The notes: generated by a model from the sequence alone, not told the origin. Positions 28,420 through 39,202 are shown, counted from the first letter of the stretch. The stretch is 64,000 nucleotides of DNA from Sphingomonas daechungensis (GCF_014489495.1 NZ_CP060780.1:1189001-1253000); one strand, 5' to 3'. Translations and numbers: made by a program.

Positions 28420-29073
28420 ATGGCAAAAGAGTTCATCGACCGCTGGATTAGCCGCGCCTCGAACGCCGTTACATTCTGGACGATTGTCCCGTCAGGGTTC
28501 GTCGGCCTCGTGAGCGGGTACCTTGCAAGCAGCGTGGGGCTAATCAGCCAATACGGCGCATGGGGGTGGTTTACCGCAGGCCTCTTGGCTTTCTTTGTCT
28601 CTTCGATCTCGTTTGGCGCGATTGCGCGCACTAAGCTTTGGCGGATCGAGGCGAAGCACCGGGCGCGACTGACGGGAGACAGTTCGCCATTCGATCCGAT
28701 GGCGACGGTGTATGAGAACAAGCGGCTGTACCTTCGTGACCTTGCCCCGCTCGGACGGCGCTATGTGTTAGGCAAGAGGTTCATAGATTGTGAAATCATC
28801 GGTCCCGGCGTGGCCATGGTCGGAATAACTTCCGATCCCTCGAAGCCCTCGCTGATGCGCAACAGTCACACGCTGGACGGAGTTGACTGCATCGAGGTTG
28901 ATCCCGACCCAGCGCGCCGGTCTACACAGGCAATTGAGTTCGTCGATTGTGACTTTGACGGCTGCAAATTCTACCACATGAGCCTACTTTTCAGCGCCAG
29001 GGAGAACGAGACGCTTCACTGGATCACCAAAGACGCGAGGCAGGCGCTATTGCCGAAGGATGCAGCCGGATGA
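28420..29073 (+). CDS. Membrane-anchored protein of unknown function, 217 residues
   Basis: An unrecognised protein with two predicted transmembrane segments near the N-terminus (about 20-40 and 48-70) and a soluble C-terminal domain of about 140 residues. That domain contains RLYLRDLAPLGRRYVLGKRFIDCEIIGPGVAMVG and a later AIEFVDCDFDGCKFYHMSLLFSA. The repeated 'F.dCdf.gc' phrases resemble the strands of pentapeptide-like or right-handed helical repeat proteins, but too few repeats are present to be sure. Base composition is less GC-rich than the flanking housekeeping genes, in keeping with accessory DNA. It overlaps the following short gene by four bases. Confidence 0.6.
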   Translation: MAKEFIDRWISRASNAVTFWTIVPSGFVGLVSGYLASSVGLISQYGAWGWFTAGLLAFFVSSISFGAIARTKLWRIEAKHRARLTGDSSPFDPMATVYENKRLYLRDLAPLGRRYVLGKRFIDCEIIGPGVAMVGITSDPSKPSLMRNSHTLDGVDCIEVDPDPARRSTQAIEFVDCDFDGCKFYHMSLLFSARENETLHWITKDARQALLPKDAAG

Positions 29074-29195
29074 ATTGGCAGACTAAGTTTGACCGCCTCT
29101 TGAAGGCTATGGCCTCCGGCGAACCGCCTAAGCGGAAGGAACGGGACGAGAACAGTCCGGAGCCGAGCGAGCGCGACAAGCCGCCTCGGGGCTGA
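29070..29195 (+). CDS. Short charged protein, 41 residues, unrecognised
   Basis: A very hydrophilic reading frame beginning MNWQTKFDRLLKAMASGEPP and rich in Lys, Arg, Glu and Asp, ending KPPRG. The ATG at 29070 overlaps the stop of the upstream membrane protein (ATGA), the same coupling used by true gene pairs elsewhere in the window, which is the main reason to list it. No fold or family is recognisable. Confidence 0.45.
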   Translation: MNWQTKFDRLLKAMASGEPPKRKERDENSPEPSERDKPPRG

Positions 29196-29311
29196 AACAA
29201 TCCACAAGATATTGTGCCTCAAGTGGTGATTTTTTCAACCTTTAGCGGTTGTCCTAATTTCCGAGGTCGTTCATAACGAAAAGTGGGCCAGCCTTTCGAC
29301 TGACCCACTTT

Positions 29312-29384
29312 GGACCCGTAGCTCAATAGGTAGAGCGGGCGCCTTGTAATCGCACGGTTGTAGGTTCGAGTCCTACCGGGTCCG
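29312..29384 (+). tRNA. tRNA-Thr (anticodon TGT), imperfect anticodon stem, no encoded CCA
   Basis: A cloverleaf can be folded: acceptor GGACCCG (29312-29318) pairs fully with CGGGTCC (29377-29383), the D-arm is GCTC...GAGC, and the T-arm GTAGG-TTCGAGT-CCTAC is perfect. The anticodon loop CTTGTAA gives TGT, as in tRNA-Thr. However the anticodon stem pairs only over three central positions; the outer pair (G with A) and the pair next to the loop (C with T) are mismatched. CCA is not encoded. It may be functional, damaged or affected by a read error. Confidence 0.7.
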
Positions 29385-29389
29385 CGCAT

Positions 29390-29428
29390 GGGACGGTCTC
29401 TCTTTCGGGAGGGCCGTCCCTTTTGTTT
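29390..29428 (+). terminator. Rho-independent terminator after tRNA-Thr
   Basis: GGGACGGTC (29390-29398) pairs with GGCCGTCCC (29412-29420), with one G-T pair, and is followed directly by TTTTGTTT. It begins six bases after the tRNA, so it most likely ends that transcript. It also separates the tRNA from the ribbon-helix-helix-like gene and insertion sequence downstream. Confidence 0.8.
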
Positions 29429-29465
29429 GGTACGTTGTGCATTACTCAAACTTAAAGGTTTATGC

Positions 29466-29516
29466 AACCGCTAAGTAGCGGACAGTTGCCGGTTTGATAG
29501 CGGACAACTAGCGGTT
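29466..29516. repeat. Repeated TAGCGG motifs with flanking inverted repeat
   Basis: AACCGCTA (29466-29473) and TAGCGGTT (29509-29516) are exact inverted copies. Between them lie two direct copies of TAGCGGACA (starting about 29475 and 29499). A further TAGCGGTT copy occurs at 29243-29250, on the other side of the tRNA. They sit 11 bases upstream of the small gene at 29527, so an operator for that gene's product is one explanation; an insertion-sequence end is another. Confidence 0.45.
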
Positions 29517-29526
29517 AAAAGGCCGT

Positions 29527-29727
29527 ATGGGCCGCCAGCGGAATGCCAACGAGTCGAAGCGAGTCGAGTTCAGGATTTCGGCTCCATCCCACGCACGCTT
29601 GGAATATCTGGCGAAACGGGGTCTGCACGGAGGCAGTGTCGGGGAGGTTGCGAAAAACCTGCTCGGGCGCGAGCTGGACGATCTTACGAGGGCGGGTGTT
29701 TTGCCGCTCGATCTACCGAGTGAATGA
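29527..29727 (+). CDS. Small ribbon-helix-helix-like protein
   Basis: A 66-residue protein: a basic start (MGRQRNANESKRVEFRI), a helix-rich middle (SAPSHARLEYLAKRGLHGG, SVGEVAKNLLGRELDDL) and an acidic end. The beta-strand 'KRVEFRIS' followed by two helices fits the ribbon-helix-helix fold of CopG/Arc-type DNA-binding proteins and antitoxins, with the strand supplying DNA contacts. No toxin gene is next to it. Its last 15 bases overlap the end of the convergent transposase gene, so it may be a passenger of that insertion sequence. The inverted repeats just upstream could be its operator. Confidence 0.5.
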   Translation: MGRQRNANESKRVEFRISAPSHARLEYLAKRGLHGGSVGEVAKNLLGRELDDLTRAGVLPLDLPSE

Positions 29728-30581
29728 GAACATCAGGCGGTCGAGCATCAGGTGCGGAACGTCCCGCATGTTCCAGCGGTACTCAAACTCCCCAAGGTAC
29801 TTCGGGAGATGCTTAGCGCTAACGTGAATGTGCGTACCATTGATGCCGCGCTTCAGAATGTTCCAGAAGCCTTCAATGGTGTTCGTGTGGCAACCGGTTT
29901 TGCTGACGTACTCAAACGTGTGGTTCACCTTGTCGTGGCGGTAGCCCATGTCCTTAAGACCCATGTACGAGCGCAGCGTGTCGGTATGAACGGTCGTGCC
30001 GGGAAGCACATGCTCTTGGACGACCGGCAGAAGCTGGTGCTTGCTGTTGCCCGGAACGACCTTGGTAATAAGTTCGCCGCCGCACTCCAGCATGCCCATG
30101 ACAACATGCTTGGAGGTCATGCGGCTCGTACCGTCCGCCTTGGACTTGCCGCCGATGTACGTCTCATCGATCTGGACCGTCTCGCCAACGCCGCCTAACG
30201 GGTCATTGCTGTCCAACATACCCATGTACTTCCGTACTTCGTGGCACATGCGCCATGCGGTCTTGTACGTGACGCCGATGTCGCGTTGCACCTTCTTGGC
30301 GGCCACGCCGTTCCGCGTCGTGGTGAACAGGAACATGACGTAGAACCAGTCGCGGAGGCTCGTGCGAGTGCGATCGAACGGCGTTCCGGCGGTCGGATAC
30401 AGGTTATTGGCGCACCACTGGCACTGGTACGAGCGGCGGCCCTTCACGCGGCTGTACTTCACCGGACGGCCACACTTGGGCAATCGGTCCCGGCGTACCG
30501 GACCTGAAACAGGTGGTCTAAACAGCTATCCTCGGTCGGGAACCGATCTTGGAACTGGCGGAGTGTAGGTGCCTTGCTCAT
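29713..30581 (-). CDS. IS1595-family transposase (one frame break)
   Basis: A transposase of about 289 residues of the ISXO2-like DDE group. The N-terminus, from the ATG at 30581 (MSKAPTLRQFQDRFPTEDSC), leads to a four-cysteine zinc ribbon (DCP.CG then CQWC). One base is missing at the GGG at 30478-30480; as it stands the longer part begins at TTG 30483. The catalytic core shows VQIDETYIGGK (first Asp), TVHTDTLRSYMG (second Asp) and HTNTIEGFWNILKRG (third acidic or Asn residue). All three look intact, so the element may be active if the break is a read error. Confidence 0.85.
29713..30581. mobile_element. IS1595-family insertion sequence, minimal extent
   Basis: Only the transposase defines this element; terminal inverted repeats and a target-site duplication could not be identified by eye. 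The true left end must lie at or before 29713 and may include the small gene at 29527-29727, because that gene overlaps the transposase end. The right end lies between 30581 and the MFS gene at 30688, where nothing else is evident. Confidence 0.6.
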
Positions 30582-30687
30582 GCATCATATGTACTGCTTA
30601 TGTTTACATGCGTCAAGGGGATAAGCGCCTCAAGATTGATCCGTTTCGGACGTTTTGCCGCCCGCTGTTCCGGGTCTAGAGCGAGAC

Positions 30688-31982
30688 GTGCTTCACGAAA
30701 CCGGAAGGCAGAAGATCGGGACGACCGCGCTGGCGCGCGCGCATTTCCTGCTGCTCTACGCGGCGATGCTCGTCGCTGCTTCGGGCAATACCGCGCTGCA
30801 ATCGGTGATGCCGGCGATCGGGCGCGAGATCGGCATTTCCGATTTCTGGGTCGCGCTCGCCTACACCTGGTCGGCGGTGCTGTGGGTCGTGTGCGCGCCG
30901 TACTGGGCGGAAAAGAGCGACCATCACGGACGCAAGGCTCTGACCCTGCTCGGCCTCACCGGCTTCATCGTTTCGACGGTCCTGTGCGGGACCGTCCTGC
31001 ACCTCGGCCTGATCGGAGCGATCGGCGGCGGAGTGACGTTCCTCCTGTTCGGTTGCTTTCGCGCCATTTACGGCACCTTCGGGAGCGCGACGCCCTCGGC
31101 CACGCAAGCGTATCTGGCGGCAAAGACGCGGCGAAGCGGCCGGGTGGCCGCGCTGTCGGCCCTGTCCAGCTCGTTCGGCCTCGGGACGATCATCGGCCCG
31201 GCTATCGCGCCCTTGTTCGTGCTTCCGGTCATTGGACTTGCGGGGCCGATGTTCGCCTTCGCGCTGATTGCGCTCGCGGTCTTCGTGGCGGTCCTGCTGT
31301 GGCTGCCCAATGACCGCTACGGCCGCCGCATCGGGCGGGGCGCAGCAATGAGCTATCCGTCCGGCGCCTCGACTCCGACCGGTGCGAGCGTCGTCGCGGC
31401 GACGTCTCCAAGAGGAAAGAGGCTGAGCTGGAAGGACTTGCGAGTTCGCTCGTGGATCGTGGCCGGAGTCGCCGCGGGTCATGCGCAGGCGGCGACGCTG
31501 ACGTGCATCGGCTTCTTCGTCATCGACCGGCTTCACCTGGAGCCGCACGGGTCGGAGGCGTCGATCGCGATCGTGATGATGGCGGGCGCCTCGGCGACCC
31601 TGGCGGCGCAATGGGGCCTGATTCCGAGGCTGAACCTGAAACCGAAGGCGCTGATCTTTTGGGGCTCGATCGTCGCCGCTGTGGGGCTGGCCGAAGCGAT
31701 CGTGGCGCGCGACCTTTACGGCATTACATTGTCGTTCGCGCTCGCCTCACTGGGTTTCGGGTTCACACGCCCGGGGTTTACCGGAGGCGCGTCGCTTGCG
31801 GTGCCCATGGCTGCGCAGGGCGGCGTCGCGGGGCTCATTACCGCGGCGAACGGCATCAGCTGGGTCGCTGCGCCGGCGCTCGGGATGGCGGTCTACCTCG
31901 TCAACCCGAACCTGCCGTTCGCGGTGTCTTCGCTGCTCCTGCTGGCGCTGGCCTTCTGGTCGCGGAGGGCGCTCCCCAGCCT

Positions 31983-31986
<4 letters not shown>
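30688..31986 (+). CDS. MFS transporter, TetA/TCR-like
   Basis: A drug- or metabolite-proton antiporter of about 432 residues with 12 hydrophobic segments. MFS motif A-like PYWAEKSDHHGRKALTLLGL lies between helices 2 and 3, and 'GTIIGPAIAPLF' resembles antiporter motif C in helix 5. The two halves are joined by a loop around residues 215-250. The GTG at 30688 is chosen as start; a TTG at 30655 would add 11 residues. Its stop overlaps by two bases the stop of the convergent ATPase. The substrate cannot be told from sequence. Confidence 0.85.
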
Positions 31987-34298
<2,312 letters not shown>

Positions 34299-34394
34299 TC
34301 AACTTCCTCCGCTCTCGTGCCGTATCCGTAACGACGGCCACTGGATAGAGTTCAATGTGGGAACCACCGGCGGGGAGAAAAGCCCCTTAGAACT

Positions 34395-35145
34395 TCAAAG
34401 ACCCGCGATTTTGCGAACGACCGACCGCGGGGCAAGCTGGGCCGACAGCGCGCCAGCCTTGTTTGCGATGCCGGGAATGACGACGGCCGAATTGCTTTCG
34501 AGGCCGTCCAGGCCGGCCTTTACCACCGGCCCGCATCCATCGCCAGCCGGTCGAAGCTGCCGAGTGCCTTGATGCCTGCGACGTCGCCGAACTCCGTTCG
34601 CGTGGGACCGGGGCAGAGCGCGCTGACCTTGATTCCACGATCCTTCCACTCCTCGTGGAGCGCCTCGGTGAATGAGAGGACGTAGGCCTTGGTGGCGAAG
34701 TAAACGGCCATGTTTGGGCCAGGCTGAAAGGCGGCGGTCGAGGCCACGTTCAGGATCGCTCCGCCGCCGTTCGCCCGCATGTCGTCGAGCACGACGAAGG
34801 CGAGATTGGTCAGCGACCGGATGTTGAGATCGATCATTTCCAGCTGGCGATCGAGCGGCAATGTGTCGAACCGGCCGCGCAGCCCGAAGCCCGCATTGTT
34901 GATCAATGTGCGGACCCACAGGTCGCGGGACCTGATCTCCTTTAGCAGCTCGGCGGGCGCCTTCGGCTTGGCAAGGTCGGCGGCGATCACATGCGCCTTG
35001 CCGAGCTCAGCCGCAAGTTGGTTCAGGCGATCCTTGCGGCGGGCGACAAGGACGACCTCATCCCCCGCGCGGCGCATTGCTTCGCGAACTCGACTCCGAG
35101 GCCAGCCGATGCGCCGGTAATCAGCGTGACTGGCCGCGGCGCCAT
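34395..35145 (-). CDS. SDR-family oxidoreductase (two frame breaks)
   Basis: A short-chain dehydrogenase of about 250 residues of the classical type. The proper start is ATG 35145 (MAPRPVTLITGASAGLG), which gives the cofactor-binding TGASAGLG and FAKQCAARG; the competing start at 35152 lies in another frame and scrambles this motif. One base is missing in the CCCCC at 35062-35066 (before DEVVLVARRKDRL) and one around 34527-34533 (LAMDAG to VVKAGLDGLE). LINNAGFGLRG and the catalytic YFATKAYVLSF are intact. It follows the cyclophilin gene by three bases on the same strand. Confidence 0.85.
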
Positions 35146-35148
35146 GCT

Positions 35149-35613
35149 TCAAGCCGCCTCGCGGATTTCGGCCTTTTCGATCTTGCCGGGGTTGGCCGGC
35201 GGCTCGCCCTTGGGAAGCGCATCGACATATTCCATGCCGCTCTCGACCTCGCCCCAGACGGTGTACTGGTTGTCGAGGAAGCGGGCATCGTCGAAGCAGA
35301 TGAAGAACTGGCTGTTGGCGCTGTTCGGGTCTTGCGTACGGGCCATCGAACAGACTCCGCGAACGTGCGGCTCGCGGCTGAACTCGGCGCGGAGGTTCGG
35401 CAGGTCAGATCCGCCGGTGCCGCGGCCGGTGGGATCACCGCCCTGAGCCATGAAACCCGGAATCACGCGATGAAAGGGAACGCCGTCGTAAAAGCCGCTC
35501 TTCGCGAGCTCCTTGATGCGCTCGACGTGACCGGGGGCGAGGTCGGGACGAAGCTTGATGACGACATCGCCGCCGCTGGAGAGATGAAAGACGAGGCGTT
35601 CGTTATCGGACAT
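35149..35613 (-). CDS. Cyclophilin-type peptidyl-prolyl cis-trans isomerase
   Basis: A 154-residue cytoplasmic cyclophilin beginning MSDNERLVFHLSSGGDVVIK; no signal peptide is present, so it resembles PpiB rather than PpiA. The active-site region is visible as YDGVPFHRVIPGFMAQGGDPTGRGTGG, followed by SMARTQDPNSANSQFFICFDDARFLDNQYTVWGEV. The catalytic Arg (FHRVI) and Gln (QGGDP) are present. The gene is directly upstream of the SDR gene and divergent from mgtE, with 117 bases between them. Confidence 0.93.
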   Translation of the reverse strand: MSDNERLVFHLSSGGDVVIKLRPDLAPGHVERIKELAKSGFYDGVPFHRVIPGFMAQGGDPTGRGTGGSDLPNLRAEFSREPHVRGVCSMARTQDPNSANSQFFICFDDARFLDNQYTVWGEVESGMEYVDALPKGEPPANPGKIEKAEIREAA

Positions 35614-35730
35614 TGCGCTGGCTCCGGTCTGGAAAGGTGCTGGGCGGCGATTTAGGCGGCCCAGGCGGGTTGCGCCAGTGCAGGCGCGGCAATAGGACGG
35701 CGGGCACGGGTTGAGCTGGGGGTCCAAGGC

Positions 35731-37145
35731 ATGAGCGAGAGCGAGAACATCGCCACCGCGGCCCCGAGCCCAAGGCTCAGGCACCGATCGACGATGAGGA
35801 TCGGCTGCGGCCGGAATTCGTCGAAGAAGTGCTCGACGCCGTCGAGATTGGCGATGACGAGACCGCGCGGCGGCTCGTGCAGCCGCTTCACCCGGCCGAC
35901 GTCGCCGACCTGATCGAGCTTGCGCGTCGTGACGAGCGCGAGGGGCTGGTCAAGGCGCTGGCCGGGATCATCAGCCCGGACGTCCTGTCGGAGCTGAACG
36001 ACTTCGTCCGCGAAGACCTGATCGACGAGATGGAGCCGCAGCAGGTCGCCGACCTCGCGGGCCAGATGGAGACCGACGACGCGGTCGCCCTGATCGAGGA
36101 TCTCGACGAGGAAGACCAGCAGGCCGTCCTCGAGAAGATGGAGCCGGACGACCGCGCTGCGGTCGAAGAAGCGCTCAGTTATCCGGAAGAATCCGCCGGC
36201 CGCCTGATGCAGCGCGATCTTTGCGCTGTCCCCGAACATTGGAAGGTCGGGCAGGTCATCGATTATTTGCGGTCCGAGGCCGACCTTCCGGACGATTTCT
36301 GGGAAGTGTTCGTCGTCTCGCCGAACCACCACCCAGTGGGCACCTGTAAGCTGTCGACGATCCTGCGCAGCCCGCGCTCGACGCTGGTCGGCGATATCAT
36401 GGCACGTGAGCAGACGCTGATCCCGGTGGATATGGATCAGGAAGACGTGGCGCTCCGCTTCCAAAAATACGCGCTCGTGTCCGCCGCAGTCGTCGACGAC
36501 AGCGAGCGGTTGGTCGGCATGATCACTGTCGACGACATCATTCACATCATCCAGGAAGAAGCGAGCGAGGACGTCCTGCTGCTCTCCGGTGCGGGCGACG
36601 AAGGCGACATCAACGAGCCGGTCACTGAAAGCTACAAGGCGCGCGTCCGTTGGCTGGTCGCCAACCTGCTCACGGCTCTCGTCGCGGCTTTCATCATCCG
36701 GCAGTTCGAGCATTCGATCGAGCGGCTGGCGATCCTTGCGGTGCTGATGCCGATCGTTGCGGGCGTCGGCGGGAATGCCGGAACGCAGACGCTGGCAGTG
36801 ACAGTCCGCGCGATCGCAACCAACCAGCTGACCGGTTCGAATCGCTGGCGCGCGGTTGGCCGCGAACTCCGGGTGGCGATGCTGAACGGCCTGACCATTG
36901 CCTTGCTGATCGGTGTCGGCGTGACTCTTGTGCTGGGAAGCGTCCAGCTCGGTGCGGTCATTGCGGCCGCCATGCTGTTCAACATTCTCGTCGCCGGGCT
37001 GGCCGGCTCCCTGATACCGCTGGCGCTGGAGCGGGCGGGCGCCGACCCGGCGGTGGCCAGCAGCATATTCGTGACGATGATGACCGACTCGCTCGGCTTC
37101 CTCGCCTTCCTCGGACTGGCGACCTTTGTGGGGCTCGCCGGCTAA
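35731..37145 (+). CDS. mgtE: Magnesium transporter MgtE (one frame break near start)
   Basis: A magnesium channel of about 471 residues. The N-domain (ETARRLVQPLHPADVADLIEL), paired CBS domains (GDIMAREQTLIPVDMDQEDVALRF and VVDDSERLVGMITVDDIIHII) and five C-terminal membrane helices with GVGGNAGTQTLAVTVRAIATNQL are all in place; the CBS and N domains sense cytoplasmic magnesium and gate the pore. The ATG at 35731 opens MSESENIATAAP; one base is missing in the CCCC at 35762-35765, after which the frame reads IDDEDRLRPEFVEEVLDAVE. Its end overlaps that of the convergent ribA by four bases. Confidence 0.93.
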
Positions 37146-38200
37146 GCCAGGTGGCCGCTCTTCGAGCGCTTCACGTCAAGATAATCGGCATTGTGAGGAT
37201 TGGCCGGCATGTGGTGCGCAACGCGCTCCGCGACCCTGATGCCTTCCGCTTCCAGCGCCGCGACCTTGTTCGGGTTGTTGGTCAGCAGCCTCACCTCGTC
37301 GATCCCGAGCTGACGCAGGATGGCGGCGGCATGGGCATATTCACGCTCGTCATCGGAAAAGCCGAGCCTCAGGTTGGCGTCGACGGTGTCGAGTCCGCGA
37401 TCCTGCAGCGCATAGGCGCGAAGCTTGTTGGCGAGGCCGATTCCGCGCCCCTCCTGCCGGAGGTAAAGAAGCACGCCGCCGCCGGACTCGCCGATGAGGC
37501 GGAGCGCCTCCTTCAGCTGCGGTCCGCAGTCGCATTTCAGCGAGCCGAACACGTCGCCGGTCAGGCACTCGCTGTGCAGGCGAACCAGCGGCGGCTTTCC
37601 GCCAAAGGCGCCAACCAGCAGCGCCACATGCTCCTGGCCATCGTCCGACCCGCGGAAGGCGAAGATCTGCGTGTCCGGCATGTCTTCGAGTGGCAGGCGC
37701 GCGCGCGACAGAAGTGTCACCTCGGGCCGGAGGTTCTCGTTGGTGAGCTGATCGAGCGCGATCGCCACCGCTCCATCGTTCGCCTGGACTACCCACGCCG
37801 CAGGCAGGAGCCCGGCCGCGCGGGTCAAGGCAAGCGCTGCCTTCGCGCTGTCCGCAGTATCAATAGGCAGAGGGTGCAGCGGACCGATCGGAGCCCGCGC
37901 GAAATCCTGTGCCGGGTCGGCGAGTGTGAGAGCGGCTTTTCCGTCGAGCCATGACTCCCTTGCGAGAAGAACCGGCTCGGCGGGGTCCGCGGCGTCGCGC
38001 TCATTAGCGAGTGACAGGGCCGCCGCCCGTCTTCCGCTCAGAAGCAATTGCGCCTTGGCCTTGGGATCGAGAGTCTTGAGAGCTTCGGAGGTCGCCGTCT
38101 CGATCGACACGAACGAAAGCGGCTCGTCACCCTCGATAGTGACGGCGCGTCCGGTTCGCAGCGCCGCGATCGCCCGTTCGACCGCGTGCTCGCGGCTCAA
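37142..38200 (-). CDS. ribA: GTP cyclohydrolase II with degenerate N-terminal RibB-like region
   Basis: The enzyme that opens the imidazole ring of GTP in the first step of riboflavin synthesis. The C-terminal half holds the zinc-binding HSECLTGDVFGSLKCDCGPQL, the catalytic YLRQEGRGIGLANKLRAYALQD and LGFSDDEREYAHAAAILRQLG, all intact. The first 150 residues resemble a DHBP-synthase domain at its opening (RAVTIEGDEPLSFVSIET) but lack the usual 'DDEDRENEGD' active-site acids, so this half is probably not catalytic. The start is a TTG at 38200 overlapping the xthA stop (TTGA); no ATG is available nearby. Confidence 0.9.
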   Translation of the reverse strand: MSREHAVERAIAALRTGRAVTIEGDEPLSFVSIETATSEALKTLDPKAKAQLLLSGRRAAALSLANERDAADPAEPVLLARESWLDGKAALTLADPAQDFARAPIGPLHPLPIDTADSAKAALALTRAAGLLPAAWVVQANDGAVAIALDQLTNENLRPEVTLLSRARLPLEDMPDTQIFAFRGSDDGQEHVALLVGAFGGKPPLVRLHSECLTGDVFGSLKCDCGPQLKEALRLIGESGGGVLLYLRQEGRGIGLANKLRAYALQDRGLDTVDANLRLGFSDDEREYAHAAAILRQLGIDEVRLLTNNPNKVAALEAEGIRVAERVAHHMPANPHNADYLDVKRSKSGHLA

Positions 38201-38991
38201 ATGGCGATCTCGCAGATCAGCGGCACATGGTCCGACGGGCGTTCCCAGCTCCGGCACGGTTCGAGCACCCGATGCGCCAGGACGCGCTCCGACGCACCCG
38301 GCGACACCCACATGTGGTCGAGGCGGCGTCCGCGGTCGTTCTTGGTATGGTCGGGCGAGCGGTAGCTCCACCAAGTGAAGTTGCGCTCCGGCGCGGGGAC
38401 GAAGCGGCGACCGATGTCGACCCAGCCGTGAGCCTGCTGGAGGCGGCTCAAGGCATCGACCTCGATGGGCGTGTGGCTGACGACATCGAGCAGGGCCTTG
38501 TGGCTCCACACGTCGCACTCGAGCGGAGCGACATTGAAGTCGCCGACGATCAGCGTCGGTTCGCGCAGGCCATCGGACCAGCGGGTCATGCGTTCGATAA
38601 AGTCGAGCTTTTGGCCGAACTTCGGATTGACGGTCCGGTCGGGGATGTCGCCGCCCGCTGGGACGTAGACGTTCTCCAGCCTGAGGCCGCACGGAAGCCT
38701 GACTCCGACGTGCCTTGCCTCACCGTTGTCCTGCCAGTCATGGCTTCCGGAATCGCGAAGCTCCACCCTGGACAGGATCGCCACGCCATGGTGCATCTTC
38801 TGGCCCCTGAGGACGCGGTGCACGTAGCCTTGCTTCCTGAACAGATCGGCCGGGAAGATATCGTCCGTGACTTTCGTTTCCTGGAGGCAAAGGACATCCG
38901 GCTTTTCCTCGCGCAGCAGGCGCTCGACGATGCCGAGCCGCGCTCGGACGGAGTTCACGTTCCAGGAGGCGATCTTGATGGTCTTGGACAC
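38197..38991 (-). CDS. xthA: Exodeoxyribonuclease III
   Basis: A 264-residue metal-dependent AP endonuclease and 3'-5' exonuclease of base-excision repair. The endonuclease/exonuclease/phosphatase fold is shown by ASWNVNSVRARL, LCLQETKVTDDIFP (metal-binding Glu), the catalytic-region NVYVPAGGDIPD, LIVGDFNVAPLECDVW and the C-terminal RLDHMWVSP and SDHVPLICEI. Length is typical. The stop is overlapped by the ribA start, and ribA follows on the same strand. Confidence 0.95.
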   Translation of the reverse strand: MSKTIKIASWNVNSVRARLGIVERLLREEKPDVLCLQETKVTDDIFPADLFRKQGYVHRVLRGQKMHHGVAILSRVELRDSGSHDWQDNGEARHVGVRLPCGLRLENVYVPAGGDIPDRTVNPKFGQKLDFIERMTRWSDGLREPTLIVGDFNVAPLECDVWSHKALLDVVSHTPIEVDALSRLQQAHGWVDIGRRFVPAPERNFTWWSYRSPDHTKNDRGRRLDHMWVSPGASERVLAHRVLEPCRSWERPSDHVPLICEIAI

Positions 38992-39033
38992 GGTGTCGCG
39001 CTTAGCCCGTTCTGCACTTCACGCAAAGGAAAG

Positions 39034-39048
39034 GCCCCGCTCCGGGGC
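39034..39048 (-). terminator. GC-rich hairpin with T-rich tail between lolA and xthA
   Basis: Read on the minus strand, GCCCCG and CGGGGC form a perfect six-pair stem with a 3-base loop, followed by CTTTCCTTT. It lies about 155 bases after the lolA stop and 43 bases before the xthA start, so it may end the lolA transcript. The 155 bases in between contain no reading frame I would support; a second small GGGG-AAA-CCCC hairpin occurs near 39110. Confidence 0.5.
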
Positions 39049-39202
39049 ATGGAGCGAGGGCCGACCAAGCGTTCGTCACGCAAGGGATCTAGCGGGCCGT
39101 GGGTAACAGGGGGAAACCCCAGGCGTCGCAGGATCGACGTGTCGTTTAGCAGGGCTAACCTGACGCGCCGATGAACAGTTTTAGATTGCTACGCTTTTTC
39201 TG

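Noticed and set aside
29219-29467. 82-codon minus-strand frame covering the tRNA-Thr
   Set aside because: It spans a tRNA and its terminator; the RTRTYN-type sequence is the usual antisense translation of a tRNA.
39049-39202. Small RNA such as the 4.5S signal recognition particle RNA between lolA and xthA
   Set aside because: The conserved GGTCAGGTCCGGAAGGAAGC-type core is not present; only a terminator-like hairpin supports anything here.
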